Shown here piece after piece: positions 6,725 to 13,641 of a stretch of DNA of 33,144 bases. Each line of letters starts with the position of its first letter. Position 1 is the stretch's first letter. The DNA lies in assembly GCA_900548735.1 (NCBI GenBank), contig URMC01000008.1:1-33144 (forward strand), given 5' to 3'. The notes beneath the pieces are model-generated. The model made no database searches. It was not told the DNA's origin and worked only from the letters and a program-made list of their open reading frames with translations. The translations under genes were made by a program, and so were the position numbers. This DNA comes from an uncultured Eubacteriales bacterium. Its GTDB lineage: Bacteria > Bacillota > Clostridia > Oscillospirales > CAG-272.

Positions 6725-7483
6725 ATGGATAACGCAACCGCAAAACAGCCGAAAATCCTGATTCTCAACGGCAGCCCCCAGCGCGAGAGAAGCACCACCA
6801 TGGTGATGACCAGCGCGTTTGCCGCGGGGCTTGCCGAAAAAACCGGTGCCACGGTGGAAACGGTCACGATCTCCGACCTTTCGATGAAGCCTTGCATGGG
6901 GTGCCTTGCCTGCTGGGGGCGGCATGAGGGCGATTGCGTGATCCGGGGGGATGACATTCCTGTGGTCAAAGAGAAGATTCTCGCCGCCGACTATGTGATC
7001 GAAAGCTTTCCGGTTTACGTGTTCGGTATGCCGGGGATCCTCAAAATGTTTACCGACCGGATGTTGAGTATGCTTTGCACCTACCGGGGGCACGAGGTGC
7101 CGCATGACGGCTCCTCCGTGCACGGCTTGCGCTATCCCAGCGCCACCCGGAAGTTTATCGTGATCTCCGGCTGTGCCTATACCGAGGCGGAGGAAATCTG
7201 CGCGCCGCTGCGCGGTCAGTTTGACCTGATCTGCGGCAAAAAGAACTATACCGCGCTGTTTTGCCCCCAGATCAAAGCCCTGATCGACCGGGGCGGCGCG
7301 CGCCTTACGCGTGCGCTGGCGCACTTTCGCGCCGCGGGAGAGGAGTTTGCCGAGCATGGCTGTCTCTCACCCGAAACCGTGGAAAAACTGACCCGCCCGC
7401 CGTTCTCCCCCGATGTTTATCGGGTGATTATGGAGCACGTGTGGGAGCAGGAAAAACAAAACGCAAAAACGGAGGAAGTATGA
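6725..7483 (+). CDS. Flavodoxin-fold NAD(P)H:FMN oxidoreductase
   Basis: A 252-aa flavodoxin-like reductase that uses FMN and NAD(P)H; its physiological substrate is unknown. The phosphate-binding loop is LNGSPQRERSTT (residues about 14-25). A Cys-containing segment CMGCLACWGRHEGDC follows, as in iron-sulfur-flavoprotein/NADPH-dependent FMN reductase relatives, then SFPVYVFGMPGILKMFTDR, the flavin isoalloxazine-side region. The C-terminal ~90 residues are longer than in minimal family members. ATG 6725 follows GAAAGGAGCCGCT; the open frame upstream is the hairpin region. Its stop overlaps the plsX start (ATGA), so it is co-translated with a lipid gene. A redox step on the operon's acyl product is an inference only. 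Confidence 0.82.
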   Translation: MDNATAKQPKILILNGSPQRERSTTMVMTSAFAAGLAEKTGATVETVTISDLSMKPCMGCLACWGRHEGDCVIRGDDIPVVKEKILAADYVIESFPVYVFGMPGILKMFTDRMLSMLCTYRGHEVPHDGSSVHGLRYPSATRKFIVISGCAYTEAEEICAPLRGQFDLICGKKNYTALFCPQIKALIDRGGARLTRALAHFRAAGEEFAEHGCLSPETVEKLTRPPFSPDVYRVIMEHVWEQEKQNAKTEEV

Positions 7484-8442
7484 CGGAGTTAGCAGTAGAC
7501 CTTCTCGGTGCCGACCGCCCGGAGGAAGAGCTTTGTCGCGGCGCGCTGGCGGCGCTGGAAAAAGATCAGGATTTGTTTTTACACTTGTTCGGTCACCGGA
7601 CGGTGATCGATGCCGTACTCGGGGGTAGCCCTGCGGCAGCGGGCAGATACCGCGCCGTGGAGGCGCCCTTTGAGATCACCAATCTGCTCTCCCCGACCGA
7701 CGCGATGGCGCATACCGACGCATCGCTGGTGCAGGCGCTGTACCTGTGCCGCGACAGCGAAAAAGTAGCCGGAATTGTGACCTGCGGGGCAACCGGATCG
7801 GTGCTGATGGGCTCCATTATGGTGTTGGGGCGGGTCGGCAGGCAGCGCCCGGCGCTTTTGGTAGAGTTGAAAAACAGCAAGGACGAATCGGTGTGCCTTC
7901 TGGATTGCGGTGCGAATATCGACTGCCGCGCGCCGATGCTGGTGGACTTTGCCAAGCTGGGAGATGCCTATATGCGCGCCGCCGGGTGTGAGAACCCGCG
8001 TGTAGCGCTTCTTTCCAACGGGGCGGAAAAAACAAAAGGGTGCGCCACGGTCAAGGAGGCGCACGCACTGTTGGAAAAAGAGACTTTGAATTTTGTGGGG
8101 AATGTGGAGCCGAACCATGTGCTCTCCGGCAGTGCCGATGTCGTGGTGTGCGACGGATTTCACGGAAATATCCTGCTCAAATGCATTGAAGGCACGGCAA
8201 AGGAAGTGCTGGCAGAGATTGAGGCGAACCTGCCCCATGCGGATGCGGAAACCGCGCGTGTTTTGCAGCACGTATACGGGCGTTATGATTATAATACCGC
8301 CGGCGGCGCCGTGCTGATGGGCGTGAAAAAGCAGGTAATGAAAGGGCACGGGGCGGCAACCGCCAAAACCGTGGAGAATATGATCGCCCTTTCCGCCAAG
8401 CTTGCCCGTAATCATTTGTTGCAACGGGTGAAAAACGTGTGA
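7480..8442 (+). CDS. plsX: Phosphate acyltransferase PlsX (divergent)
   Basis: A 320-aa PlsX-family protein, which converts acyl-ACP plus phosphate to acyl-phosphate for phospholipid synthesis. Supporting segments are GATGSVLMGS (family 'SAGNTGALM'), GRVGRQRPAL, LLDCGANIDCRAPMLVDFA, NFVGNVEPN, VVVCDGFHGNILLK and the C-terminal GGAVLMGVKKQVMKGHG. The N-terminus reads MTELAVDLLGADRPEEE, where most PlsX have 'IAxDAMGGDxxP', so the opening loop is divergent. ATG 7480 after GGAGGAAGT overlaps the preceding stop. The gene ends the operon and links it to membrane lipid synthesis. It could be the sole PlsX or a specialised paralogue; the window cannot tell. Confidence 0.85.
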   Translation: MTELAVDLLGADRPEEELCRGALAALEKDQDLFLHLFGHRTVIDAVLGGSPAAAGRYRAVEAPFEITNLLSPTDAMAHTDASLVQALYLCRDSEKVAGIVTCGATGSVLMGSIMVLGRVGRQRPALLVELKNSKDESVCLLDCGANIDCRAPMLVDFAKLGDAYMRAAGCENPRVALLSNGAEKTKGCATVKEAHALLEKETLNFVGNVEPNHVLSGSADVVVCDGFHGNILLKCIEGTAKEVLAEIEANLPHADAETARVLQHVYGRYDYNTAGGAVLMGVKKQVMKGHGAATAKTVENMIALSAKLARNHLLQRVKNV

Positions 8443-8463
8443 CGCACATCCTGCGCCGCCTGC

Positions 8464-8514
8464 GCCACCTGCGGCTGGGCTGATAGGCTGACGCGGTGTT
8501 TTGGGTGCACACGT
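8464..8514 (-). repeat. Dispersed repeat, second copy near 12269-12319
   Basis: Read on the minus strand, ACGTGTGCACCCAAA...CAGCC.ATCAGCC...CCGCAGGTGGC matches the plus-strand sequence at 12269-12319, with small indels. It lies in the 215-bp gap between plsX and the DtxR gene and has no coding sense. Confidence 0.55.
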
Positions 8515-8523
8515 CCATCCTTT

Positions 8524-8549
8524 TGTAGGGGCGACCATTGGTCGCCGCC
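8524..8549. repeat. Short palindromic intergenic repeat, TGTAGGGG family (copy 1)
   Basis: The sequence starts TGTAGGGGCGACC and contains the near-palindrome GCGACCATTGGTCGC (8531-8545), followed by CGCC. A second member with the same TGTAGGGG head and a different palindrome core is at 12052-12080. The shared head plus variable self-complementary core indicates a repeat family and not a chance hairpin. Confidence 0.6.
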
Positions 8550-8617
8550 TTTCTGACAAAATTCTAATATCCACAGGGGTGCGGGTGTCCCCTGCACTCA
8601 CAAACCATATGCCGCAC

Positions 8618-8658
8618 AACCAAAAGCGGGAGCCTTGAAAAGGCTCCCGCTTTTGGTT
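8618..8658. terminator. Strong bidirectional terminator between plsX and the DtxR gene
   Basis: A perfect 19-bp stem (8618-8636 with 8640-8658, arm AACCAAAAGCGGGAGCCTT) has a 3-nt GAA loop. It is followed on the plus strand by TTACTTTTTAAAA. It sits between convergent genes and touches the stop codon of the leftward gene, so it probably ends transcripts from both sides. Confidence 0.85.
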
Positions 8659-9017
8659 TACTTTTTAAAATGCTTTTTCAGCGCTTCAAAGGTTTCCGGG
8701 CTGATGTCATGCTCAATCTTGCATGCATCCTCCTGCGCGATCTCACGCGGAACGCCCAGCTTCATCAGCATGGTGCTGATCAGGCAATGTCGCTCGTAAA
8801 TTCTCTTCGCAATTTTTTCGCCTTCCTCGGTCAGCACAAGCCCACCGTTTGCGGCGGTGGTCACAAAGCCGTTTGCTTTCAGCTCACGCAACATAATGCT
8901 CACCGTCGGGCGGGAAAAGCCCAGTGCCACCGAAAGATCCACCGCGCGTACCTTGTCGGTGGAGCCGGACAGCACCAGTATTTGCTCCAGATAATTTTCT
9001 CCGGATTCGTGAATCAA
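8658..9017 (-). CDS. DtxR/MntR-type metal-dependent transcriptional regulator
   Basis: A 119-aa protein with an N-terminal winged helix-turn-helix (SGENYLEQILVLSG, VRAVDLSVALGFSRPTVSIMLREL) and the start of the metal-binding dimerisation domain (ERHCLISTMLMKLGV, DACKIEHDIS). The spacing CxxxE-H in 'DACKIEHDIS' and the preceding 'ERH' give the Cys/Glu/His ligands of the MntR/DtxR metal site. There is no SH3-like third domain, so it is MntR-sized. The start is TTG 9017 with AGGAGGGG 8-10 nt upstream. It is the last gene of a leftward operon with two CNNM membrane proteins, only 15 nt after the second. It probably senses Mn2+ or Fe2+; which metal cannot be read here. Confidence 0.88.
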   Translation of the reverse strand: MIHESGENYLEQILVLSGSTDKVRAVDLSVALGFSRPTVSIMLRELKANGFVTTAANGGLVLTEEGEKIAKRIYERHCLISTMLMKLGVPREIAQEDACKIEHDISPETFEALKKHFKK

Positions 9018-9032
9018 GGGTTGACCCCTCCT

Positions 9033-10313
9033 TTACTCCTCCTCGTCCTCCACAACAGGGTTGACAAGGATGCTCAATTTGGTCACCAGTTCTTCGTCCA
9101 TCTCCGTCACGGTGACCACCAGATTCTGATAGCTGAACGAATCGCCTACATGCGGATCCGCATCCAGATTTTCAATCGCAAACCCGCCGATAGTGGTGTA
9201 TTCGCAGTTGAAATCCTCCGGCGCGTCAAAGCCGATCTCCTCAAAGCAGTCGTCGATATTCATATCTCCCACCACTTCATAGGTGTTTTCGCCGGTTTTT
9301 CGACAGTCAACCTCGATCACGTCGGTATCGTCCCAGATGTCACCTACCAGCTCCTCCAGAATGTCCTCCATCGTCACAATACCAAGCGTGCCGCCAAACT
9401 CATCAATCACCACGGCAAGGTGCATTTTCTCCTCGCGCAGGCGCTCCAGCGCCGCGGGTAATTTCATGGTTTTGTGCAGTTTACAGGTCGGCAGGAGGAT
9501 GGAACGGATATCCGGATTTTTGTCATCCAGCGTTGCCTTGTAATAACGCGTCAGCGTCAGCACACCGATGATGTTGTCTATGGTCTCCTCATACACCGGC
9601 AGGCGGGAATACTGCGTGGGGTCACGCAGGGTTGCGGCAATTTCCTTCGGGTCGTCATCAATATCAATCGCCACCATATCTACCCGGTGGGTCATGATAC
9701 GCTCCAGCGTAATGTCCGAGAACTCCAGTGTGGACTGCAAAAGCTCACTCTGATCCTCGTCGATCACGCCCTCTTCTTCAACTGTGTCAATGATGGTGGA
9801 AAGTTCCTCCTCCGTCACGGACGGGGCATCTTCCTCTTTATCCGTACCCCAGATCTTGCGGAGCCCGCCGATCAGCAACATCACGATGAACACAATCGGC
9901 ATGAGGATCAGCGTCAGAACCTTGGTCGGGATTGCCACCCAGCGCACCACGGTATCCGCGTGCTGTTTGGCAAGGATTTTCGGCATAATTTCACCGCAGA
10001 TCAGAATGACCACCGTAACGATGATGGTGGCAAGCGTAGATGCCAGCCCGTCGTTGCCGGGGAAAAGCTGCATCACGATCAGCGTGGTGCAGGTAGAGAC
10101 CGCGATATTGGCAAGGTTGTTGCCGATCAGAATGGCGGAAAGCGACACCGTAAACTTTTCGGTAATGCGATAAGCCACCTTTGCAGTGGTCTCCCCCGCC
10201 TCGGAGGCACGGCGCAGCCGCAGTTTATTGGAGGCGTTGAACGCGATCTCGGAAGCGGAAAAATACGCGGAGCACGCAATCATCGCCACAATCACTATAT
10301 ATGCCCAGGTCAT
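9033..10313 (-). CDS. CNNM/HlyC-CorC family membrane protein with CBS pair
   Basis: A 426-aa protein. Residues 1-~175 are the CNNM (DUF21) membrane domain with about four hydrophobic helices (WAYIVIVAMIACSAYFSASE; LATIIVTVVILICGEIMPK) and the family signature 'GEIMPKILAK'. An acidic linker (DAPSVTEEELSTIIDTVEEEGVID) follows, then two CBS motifs (about 205-330) with 'HLAVVIDEFGGTLGIVTMEDILEELVGDIWDD', and a C-terminal CorC_HlyC domain (about 345-420). The family transports or regulates divalent cations such as Mg2+ or Co2+; 'hemolysin' is a legacy name. The start ATG overlaps the stop of the upstream paralogue by 4 bp (ATGA), and the DtxR-type regulator follows. Confidence 0.9.
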   Translation of the reverse strand: MTWAYIVIVAMIACSAYFSASEIAFNASNKLRLRRASEAGETTAKVAYRITEKFTVSLSAILIGNNLANIAVSTCTTLIVMQLFPGNDGLASTLATIIVTVVILICGEIMPKILAKQHADTVVRWVAIPTKVLTLILMPIVFIVMLLIGGLRKIWGTDKEEDAPSVTEEELSTIIDTVEEEGVIDEDQSELLQSTLEFSDITLERIMTHRVDMVAIDIDDDPKEIAATLRDPTQYSRLPVYEETIDNIIGVLTLTRYYKATLDDKNPDIRSILLPTCKLHKTMKLPAALERLREEKMHLAVVIDEFGGTLGIVTMEDILEELVGDIWDDTDVIEVDCRKTGENTYEVVGDMNIDDCFEEIGFDAPEDFNCEYTTIGGFAIENLDADPHVGDSFSYQNLVVTVTEMDEELVTKLSILVNPVVEDEEE

Positions 10314-11665
10314 TCTTCCACCTCCCCATGCGCGGCGGCACGGCGTTCTGCCATGTCCTCCTCATCCAGGATGTGGATATCGACCTTCACGGGTCTGCCG
10401 TTTTCCACTGCCTCCACGGTAAACTCCATGTTTTCATAGAGGAATGTCTCCCCCTCGCCCGGCAGGTGATCGGTGCGCTCCCGCAGGAACGTGAGCAGCG
10501 ACTTTTTCTCCAGTTTTGCCGGGGGGCGGGGCAATCCCATCCGCTCATACAGCACGCCGAGCGGCAGGCGGGTATTGACTAAGTAATGGTTTCCGCCGAG
10601 AGACTGGAAGTTGCGGTCCACCACGTCTTCCTCGTCAAAAATCTCGCCGACGATCTCCTCCAAAAGGTCCTCCACCGTGACAATGCCGACCATCTTGTTT
10701 TCTTCATCGGTCACGATTGCCATATGGTGCTTATGCTGGCGCATATCGTTGAGCACGTCGTCCGTCAGGGCGTTTTCCTGCACAAAATACGGCGCCGCCA
10801 GCACCTGGCGCAATTTCACGGGACGTTTGCGGTTGTATTCGATCAGATACTGCCGGATCCGGATGGTACCCACGATGTGGTCAGGCGTGCCGGAATACAC
10901 CGGAATGCGCGAGTGGTTGGTCGCGCGGATTGCCGCCACCACCTCTTCCTCCGTTGCGTTCAGCGGGATGGATTCCACATCCTTTGCCATCGTCATAATG
11001 TCGCGGATCTTGGTATCGTCGAATTCGAGAACCGATTTCAGCATATCGCCCTGTTCTTCGTCCACCACGCCCTCTTCTTCGGCGGTGTCAATGATGTCGC
11101 CCAATTCTTCTTCCGTAATGGAGGGTTGCTCCTCCTTGGCAAAGAGTTTGGAAACACCTTTGGAAATCATCCCGAAAAAGGCGGAAAACGGGGTCAGAAT
11201 CTTCATAAAAAAGCGGAGCGATCCGTTTGTCAGCATAGTTATCGTTTCACTGCGGTCGTTTGCCAGCGTTTTCGGGATCATCTCACTGAACAAAAAGATA
11301 ATCGCCGTGCTGACCACGGTACAAAGAAGCGAAAAACGGAACGTGGAAGTATCCGTGCCCTTTGCCGAAAAAATCCGTGTGGCAATGACCGTGGCAACGG
11401 ATGCCGCCGCAATATGCGTAACGTTGTTGCCGACAAGCAGGGTGGTCAGCGCTTTTTCAAAGCGATTCAGCACATACAGCACGCCCTTGGCGCGCCTGTT
11501 ACCCTCGTCCGCTTTGGATTTGATGCGTATTTTGTTGACCGCGGAAAAAGCACTTTCCGCACCCGCAAAATAAGCGCCGAACAGAATGAACAGGATAAAT
11601 GCAATCAGTAAGGGCAAAACACCCGATAAAGGTATATTGCCCGGCGTACTACCGCCAGCGTCCAT
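10310..11665 (-). CDS. CNNM/HlyC-CorC family membrane protein with CBS pair (paralogue)
   Basis: A 451-aa protein with the same order as its downstream neighbour: CNNM membrane domain (about 1-190; ISTEs seen as LIAFILFILFGAYFAGAESA, and FLFSEMIPKTLAN), an acidic linker (SITEEELGDIIDTAEEEGVVD), a CBS pair with 'HMAIVTDEENKMVGIVTVEDLLEEIVGEI', and a CorC_HlyC C-domain. I prefer ATG 11665 over ATG 11677, because the latter directly abuts GGAG with no spacing. It is the first gene of a three-gene operon behind a near-perfect promoter. The two paralogues are clearly related but not recent duplicates. Heteromeric function is possible but not shown. Confidence 0.9.
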   Translation of the reverse strand: MDAGGSTPGNIPLSGVLPLLIAFILFILFGAYFAGAESAFSAVNKIRIKSKADEGNRRAKGVLYVLNRFEKALTTLLVGNNVTHIAAASVATVIATRIFSAKGTDTSTFRFSLLCTVVSTAIIFLFSEMIPKTLANDRSETITMLTNGSLRFFMKILTPFSAFFGMISKGVSKLFAKEEQPSITEEELGDIIDTAEEEGVVDEEQGDMLKSVLEFDDTKIRDIMTMAKDVESIPLNATEEEVVAAIRATNHSRIPVYSGTPDHIVGTIRIRQYLIEYNRKRPVKLRQVLAAPYFVQENALTDDVLNDMRQHKHHMAIVTDEENKMVGIVTVEDLLEEIVGEIFDEEDVVDRNFQSLGGNHYLVNTRLPLGVLYERMGLPRPPAKLEKKSLLTFLRERTDHLPGEGETFLYENMEFTVEAVENGRPVKVDIHILDEEDMAERRAAAHGEVEE

Positions 11666-11702
11666 GAAAAAAGTCATCTCCTTATAAAAATTATATAAAT
11701 TC

Positions 11703-11731
11703 AGTATAGCATGGTTTTATTTTTTTGTCAA
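11703..11731 (-). promoter_or_regulatory. Sigma-70-type promoter of the CNNM-DtxR operon
   Basis: On the minus strand TTGACA (11726-11731), a 17-bp spacer and TATACT (11703-11708) preceded by TGC (extended -10). It lies 38 bp upstream of the chosen start of the first CNNM gene. Confidence 0.85.
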
Positions 11732-11825
11732 GAGTTGTTTTGGATTTGTGAGGAGTGGTGAGATAAGATTTTTTGCAAGCGGGAGGAGAGACACCCCTTA
11801 CGGAATTTAGTATTTGCCGGTGCGC

Positions 11826-11880
11826 GGGCACCCGAAAGCCCCCCTCCGGGAGGGGGGTGGCGCGTGAGCGGCAGGGGGAG
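11826..11880 (-). repeat. Inverted repeat pair, left copy (GC-rich palindrome core)
   Basis: The core is a palindrome, CCCCCTCCGGGAGGGGG. Its reverse complement matches 11989-12044 over about 55 bp, including the shared CCGCTCACGCG block. The pair is separated by about 110 bp. Confidence 0.7.
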
Positions 11881-11988
11881 AGAGCGCAACTAAAAGGTTG
11901 GTTCTCGTTTCGGCTACCACCCGCCAAACTTTGAGTGCGACAACCGGATGAATTTTCCTGCCTTGCAAAACGTCCTTTGTCTCGCGGG

Positions 11989-12044
11989 CTCCTTCACCCG
12001 CTCACGCGGGAGCCCCCTCCCGGAGGGGGCCTTTCTGTGCACCC
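11989..12044 (+). repeat. Inverted repeat pair, right copy
   Basis: CTCCTTCACCCGCTCACGCG followed by GAGCCCCCTCCCGGAGGGGG and CTTTC..GCACCC. It matches the reverse complement of 11826-11880 with scattered differences, mostly in the first third and near the end. Confidence 0.7.
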
Positions 12045-12051
12045 TTTTCAT

Positions 12052-12080
12052 TGTAGGGGAGGATTCCATATCCTCCCGCC
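12052..12080. repeat. Short palindromic intergenic repeat, TGTAGGGG family (copy 2)
   Basis: TGTAGGGG followed by the palindrome GAGGATTCCATATCCTC (12059-12075) and CCGCC. It has the same head and tail as copy 1 at 8524-8549, but a different self-complementary core. Confidence 0.6.
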
Positions 12081-12126
12081 CGGACACAAAGCTACTCTTT
12101 CCATTCCGTTATCAGACTCCTTATCC

Positions 12127-12162
12127 GCTTTTTCTTTGTATGCGCTGGCGCAAAGAAAAAGC
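12127..12162. repeat. Intergenic hairpin with 12-bp perfect stem
   Basis: GCTTTTTCTTTG (12127-12138) pairs with CAAAGAAAAAGC (12151-12162) around a 12-nt loop, TATGCGCTGGCG. No gene ends here in either direction, so it is listed as a structural repeat and not a terminator. Confidence 0.55.
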
Positions 12163-12203
12163 TAACAAAAAGAAACGCCCTTGAGGGGACGCGAAAGAGG
12201 GAA

Positions 12204-12250
12204 CTTTTTGAAAAAAGCTCTCTCTTAAACTCCCTCAAAAACTTTTCGGC
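12204..12250. repeat. 47-bp direct repeat, copy 1
   Basis: Begins CTTTTTGAAAAAAGCTC and ends AAAACTTTTCGGC. It is identical to 12319-12365 except for one base, with a period of 115 bp. Confidence 0.8.
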
Positions 12251-12268
12251 GCTGCCGCCGGAATGTCA

Positions 12269-12319
12269 ACGTGTACACCCAAAGTAGCGCATCAGCCGAT
12301 CAGCCGCACCGCAGGTGCC
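12269..12319 (+). repeat. Dispersed repeat, partner of 8464-8514
   Basis: ACGTGTACACCCAAA...ATCAGCCGATCAGCC...CCGCAGGTGCC corresponds to the reverse complement of the block between plsX and the DtxR gene, with small indels. It directly abuts the second copy of the 47-bp direct repeat. Confidence 0.55.
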
Positions 12320-12365
12320 TTTTTGAAAAAAGCTCCCTCTTAAACTCCCTCAAAAACTTTTCGGC
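12319..12365. repeat. 47-bp direct repeat, copy 2
   Basis: 46 of 47 bases match 12204-12250. It ends 18 bp before the tmcAL stop codon. Confidence 0.8.
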
Positions 12366-12383
12366 AACTGTCGTCGTTCACAA

Positions 12384-13538
12384 TCAGATAATCGCCGGCA
12401 CAGCGGTCTGCAATTCCGCAGGGGTCACGGGGTTTGGAAAGCACAGGGCATACAGCCCGTCCGAAATGCGGGCAAGTTCCCTCTCCCGGCGGGCGGCGGC
12501 TCCCAGTTTTTCCGCCCCGGCTTTGCGCGTCAGTACCGGTACGGTACGCGTTTTCCGCGTTTTTTTCAGATATTCCAGCCCCTTTGCATTTGCCGCAAGC
12601 AACTGCAAAAACGCGGGCGGCGCCGCAAGGTCGCTTTTTTTCACCCCGGCAAGCAAAAACAGCAATGCCCGGCGGATTCTTCCGTCGGTATACGCCCCAC
12701 ACGCGGCGCCTGCCAACAGGCTCTCATAATCCGTGGCTTGTTCCGCCGATGAAAGCAAGCGCGCAAACAGTCCCGCGTCCATCTCCGCCGTGTCCGAAAA
12801 CGGCGTTTTTCTCATACCGTACCCACGCAAAACGGCAAGCATTGCCCCGCCGAGGCGCGCCGTATCCGCCGTGCCCGTGCGCGCGGTCGCCGCGCCGAAA
12901 ATATCCCTTGTTTCCTCGGGTAAAAACGGCAATATGTCCCCGGACGTGTTGAGTTTCGCCCGCAATGCCGCGGCGCTGGGATACGCCGCGCCGGCATCGC
13001 CCGAAAGGTATCCTTCCCCCACCCGGCGCACCGCCATGGGGGTCAGAGGCAACCGCTCTTTGGCGATTGCCCGCAGATAAGAAATCCCCAAAATATCGTT
13101 GGAGGAAAATTCCTCCCCCAGATAATCAAAAATCGCGCCTGTACTGCCCCGTTTTTTGCACGCCTGCCGGTAATACGGCAAAAACTCAGGGGAAAGCAGT
13201 TTCTCCGCCGCGCCCGAAAGGCGCGCCGTATCCCCGCACTCACTGCCGAACGCCAGCGTGTCCGCTCCGAGCGCCGCAAGCGCCCGCACCCCGGCGGTGG
13301 CAAAATACTCCGCCGACGCCGCGGCAAAGGGAAAGGGCAACTCCAACACAAGGTCTGCCCCCGCCGCAACTGCTGCCGCCGCGCGCGGCACCGGGGGCAG
13401 GATCGCCGCCTCCCCCCGTTGCGTAAAATTGCCGCTCATCAGGCAGATCACAGTCCCGGCACCCCGCAACTGATGCAGCAGGTACGCGTGCCCCGCGTGG
13501 AACGGATTGTATTCGCAGATCACTCCTGCCGTTTTCAT
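12384..13538 (-). CDS. tmcAL: tRNA(Met) cytidine acetate ligase TmcAL
   Basis: A 384-aa nucleotidyltransferase-fold protein. TmcAL uses acetate and ATP to acetylate the wobble cytidine of elongator tRNA-Met. The opening GVICEYNPFHAGHAYLL contains the HxGH-type ATP motif, then CLMSGNFTQRGEAAI and LVLELPFPFAAASAEYFA, all hallmarks of the YlbM/TmcAL family. Next come FGSECGD and SSNDILGISYLRAI (family 'PNDILGIEYL'). Length is close to the ~400 aa norm and the C-terminus is slightly short. The start ATG 13538 has only a weak SD. It diverges from ackA, so two acetate-handling genes share one 103-bp intergenic region. Confidence 0.92.
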   Translation of the reverse strand: MKTAGVICEYNPFHAGHAYLLHQLRGAGTVICLMSGNFTQRGEAAILPPVPRAAAAVAAGADLVLELPFPFAAASAEYFATAGVRALAALGADTLAFGSECGDTARLSGAAEKLLSPEFLPYYRQACKKRGSTGAIFDYLGEEFSSNDILGISYLRAIAKERLPLTPMAVRRVGEGYLSGDAGAAYPSAAALRAKLNTSGDILPFLPEETRDIFGAATARTGTADTARLGGAMLAVLRGYGMRKTPFSDTAEMDAGLFARLLSSAEQATDYESLLAGAACGAYTDGRIRRALLFLLAGVKKSDLAAPPAFLQLLAANAKGLEYLKKTRKTRTVPVLTRKAGAEKLGAAARRERELARISDGLYALCFPNPVTPAELQTAVPAII

Positions 13539-13581
13539 TTTGTCTCACCGGGAAAAATTTGCATTTTCCGTTGTCCTCTCC

Positions 13582-13610
13582 TTGAAAATAAAGAAAAAAT
13601 GTGTTATACT
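13582..13610 (+). promoter_or_regulatory. Sigma-70-type promoter of ackA
   Basis: TTGAAA (13582-13587), a 17-bp spacer, TATACT (13605-13610). It sits 31 bp upstream of the ackA ATG, in the divergent tmcAL-ackA gap. Confidence 0.85.
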
Positions 13611-13641
13611 GACTCTGATAAATTTAATTGGAGGCTATACT

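Larger units (their letters stand above)
11732..12383. other. Gene-free, repeat-rich intergenic stretch
   Basis: About 650 bp between the CNNM operon promoter and the 3' end of tmcAL. Open frames here are short and lack protein character or good ribosome binding sites. The stretch is built from several repeat types listed separately: an inverted pair at 11826-11880/11989-12044, a TGTAGGGG palindrome, a 12-bp-stem hairpin at 12127-12162, a 47-bp direct repeat and one copy of a dispersed repeat. It looks like a landing zone for small non-coding repeats. Confidence 0.65.

Noticed and set aside
7261..7479. An N-terminal extension of PlsX inside the flavin reductase gene
   Set aside because: PlsX homology begins at ATG 7480, which has a good SD and an ATGA overlap. 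The extension is the out-of-frame reductase sequence.
11691..12184. Several 76-78 codon open frames in the repeat-rich gap
   Set aside because: They run through palindromic repeats, lack SD sequences and look like translated non-coding DNA.
12204..12365. Possible CRISPR-like array from the 47-bp direct repeat
   Set aside because: Only two units with a 68-bp spacer that itself contains another repeat; no cas genes nearby.
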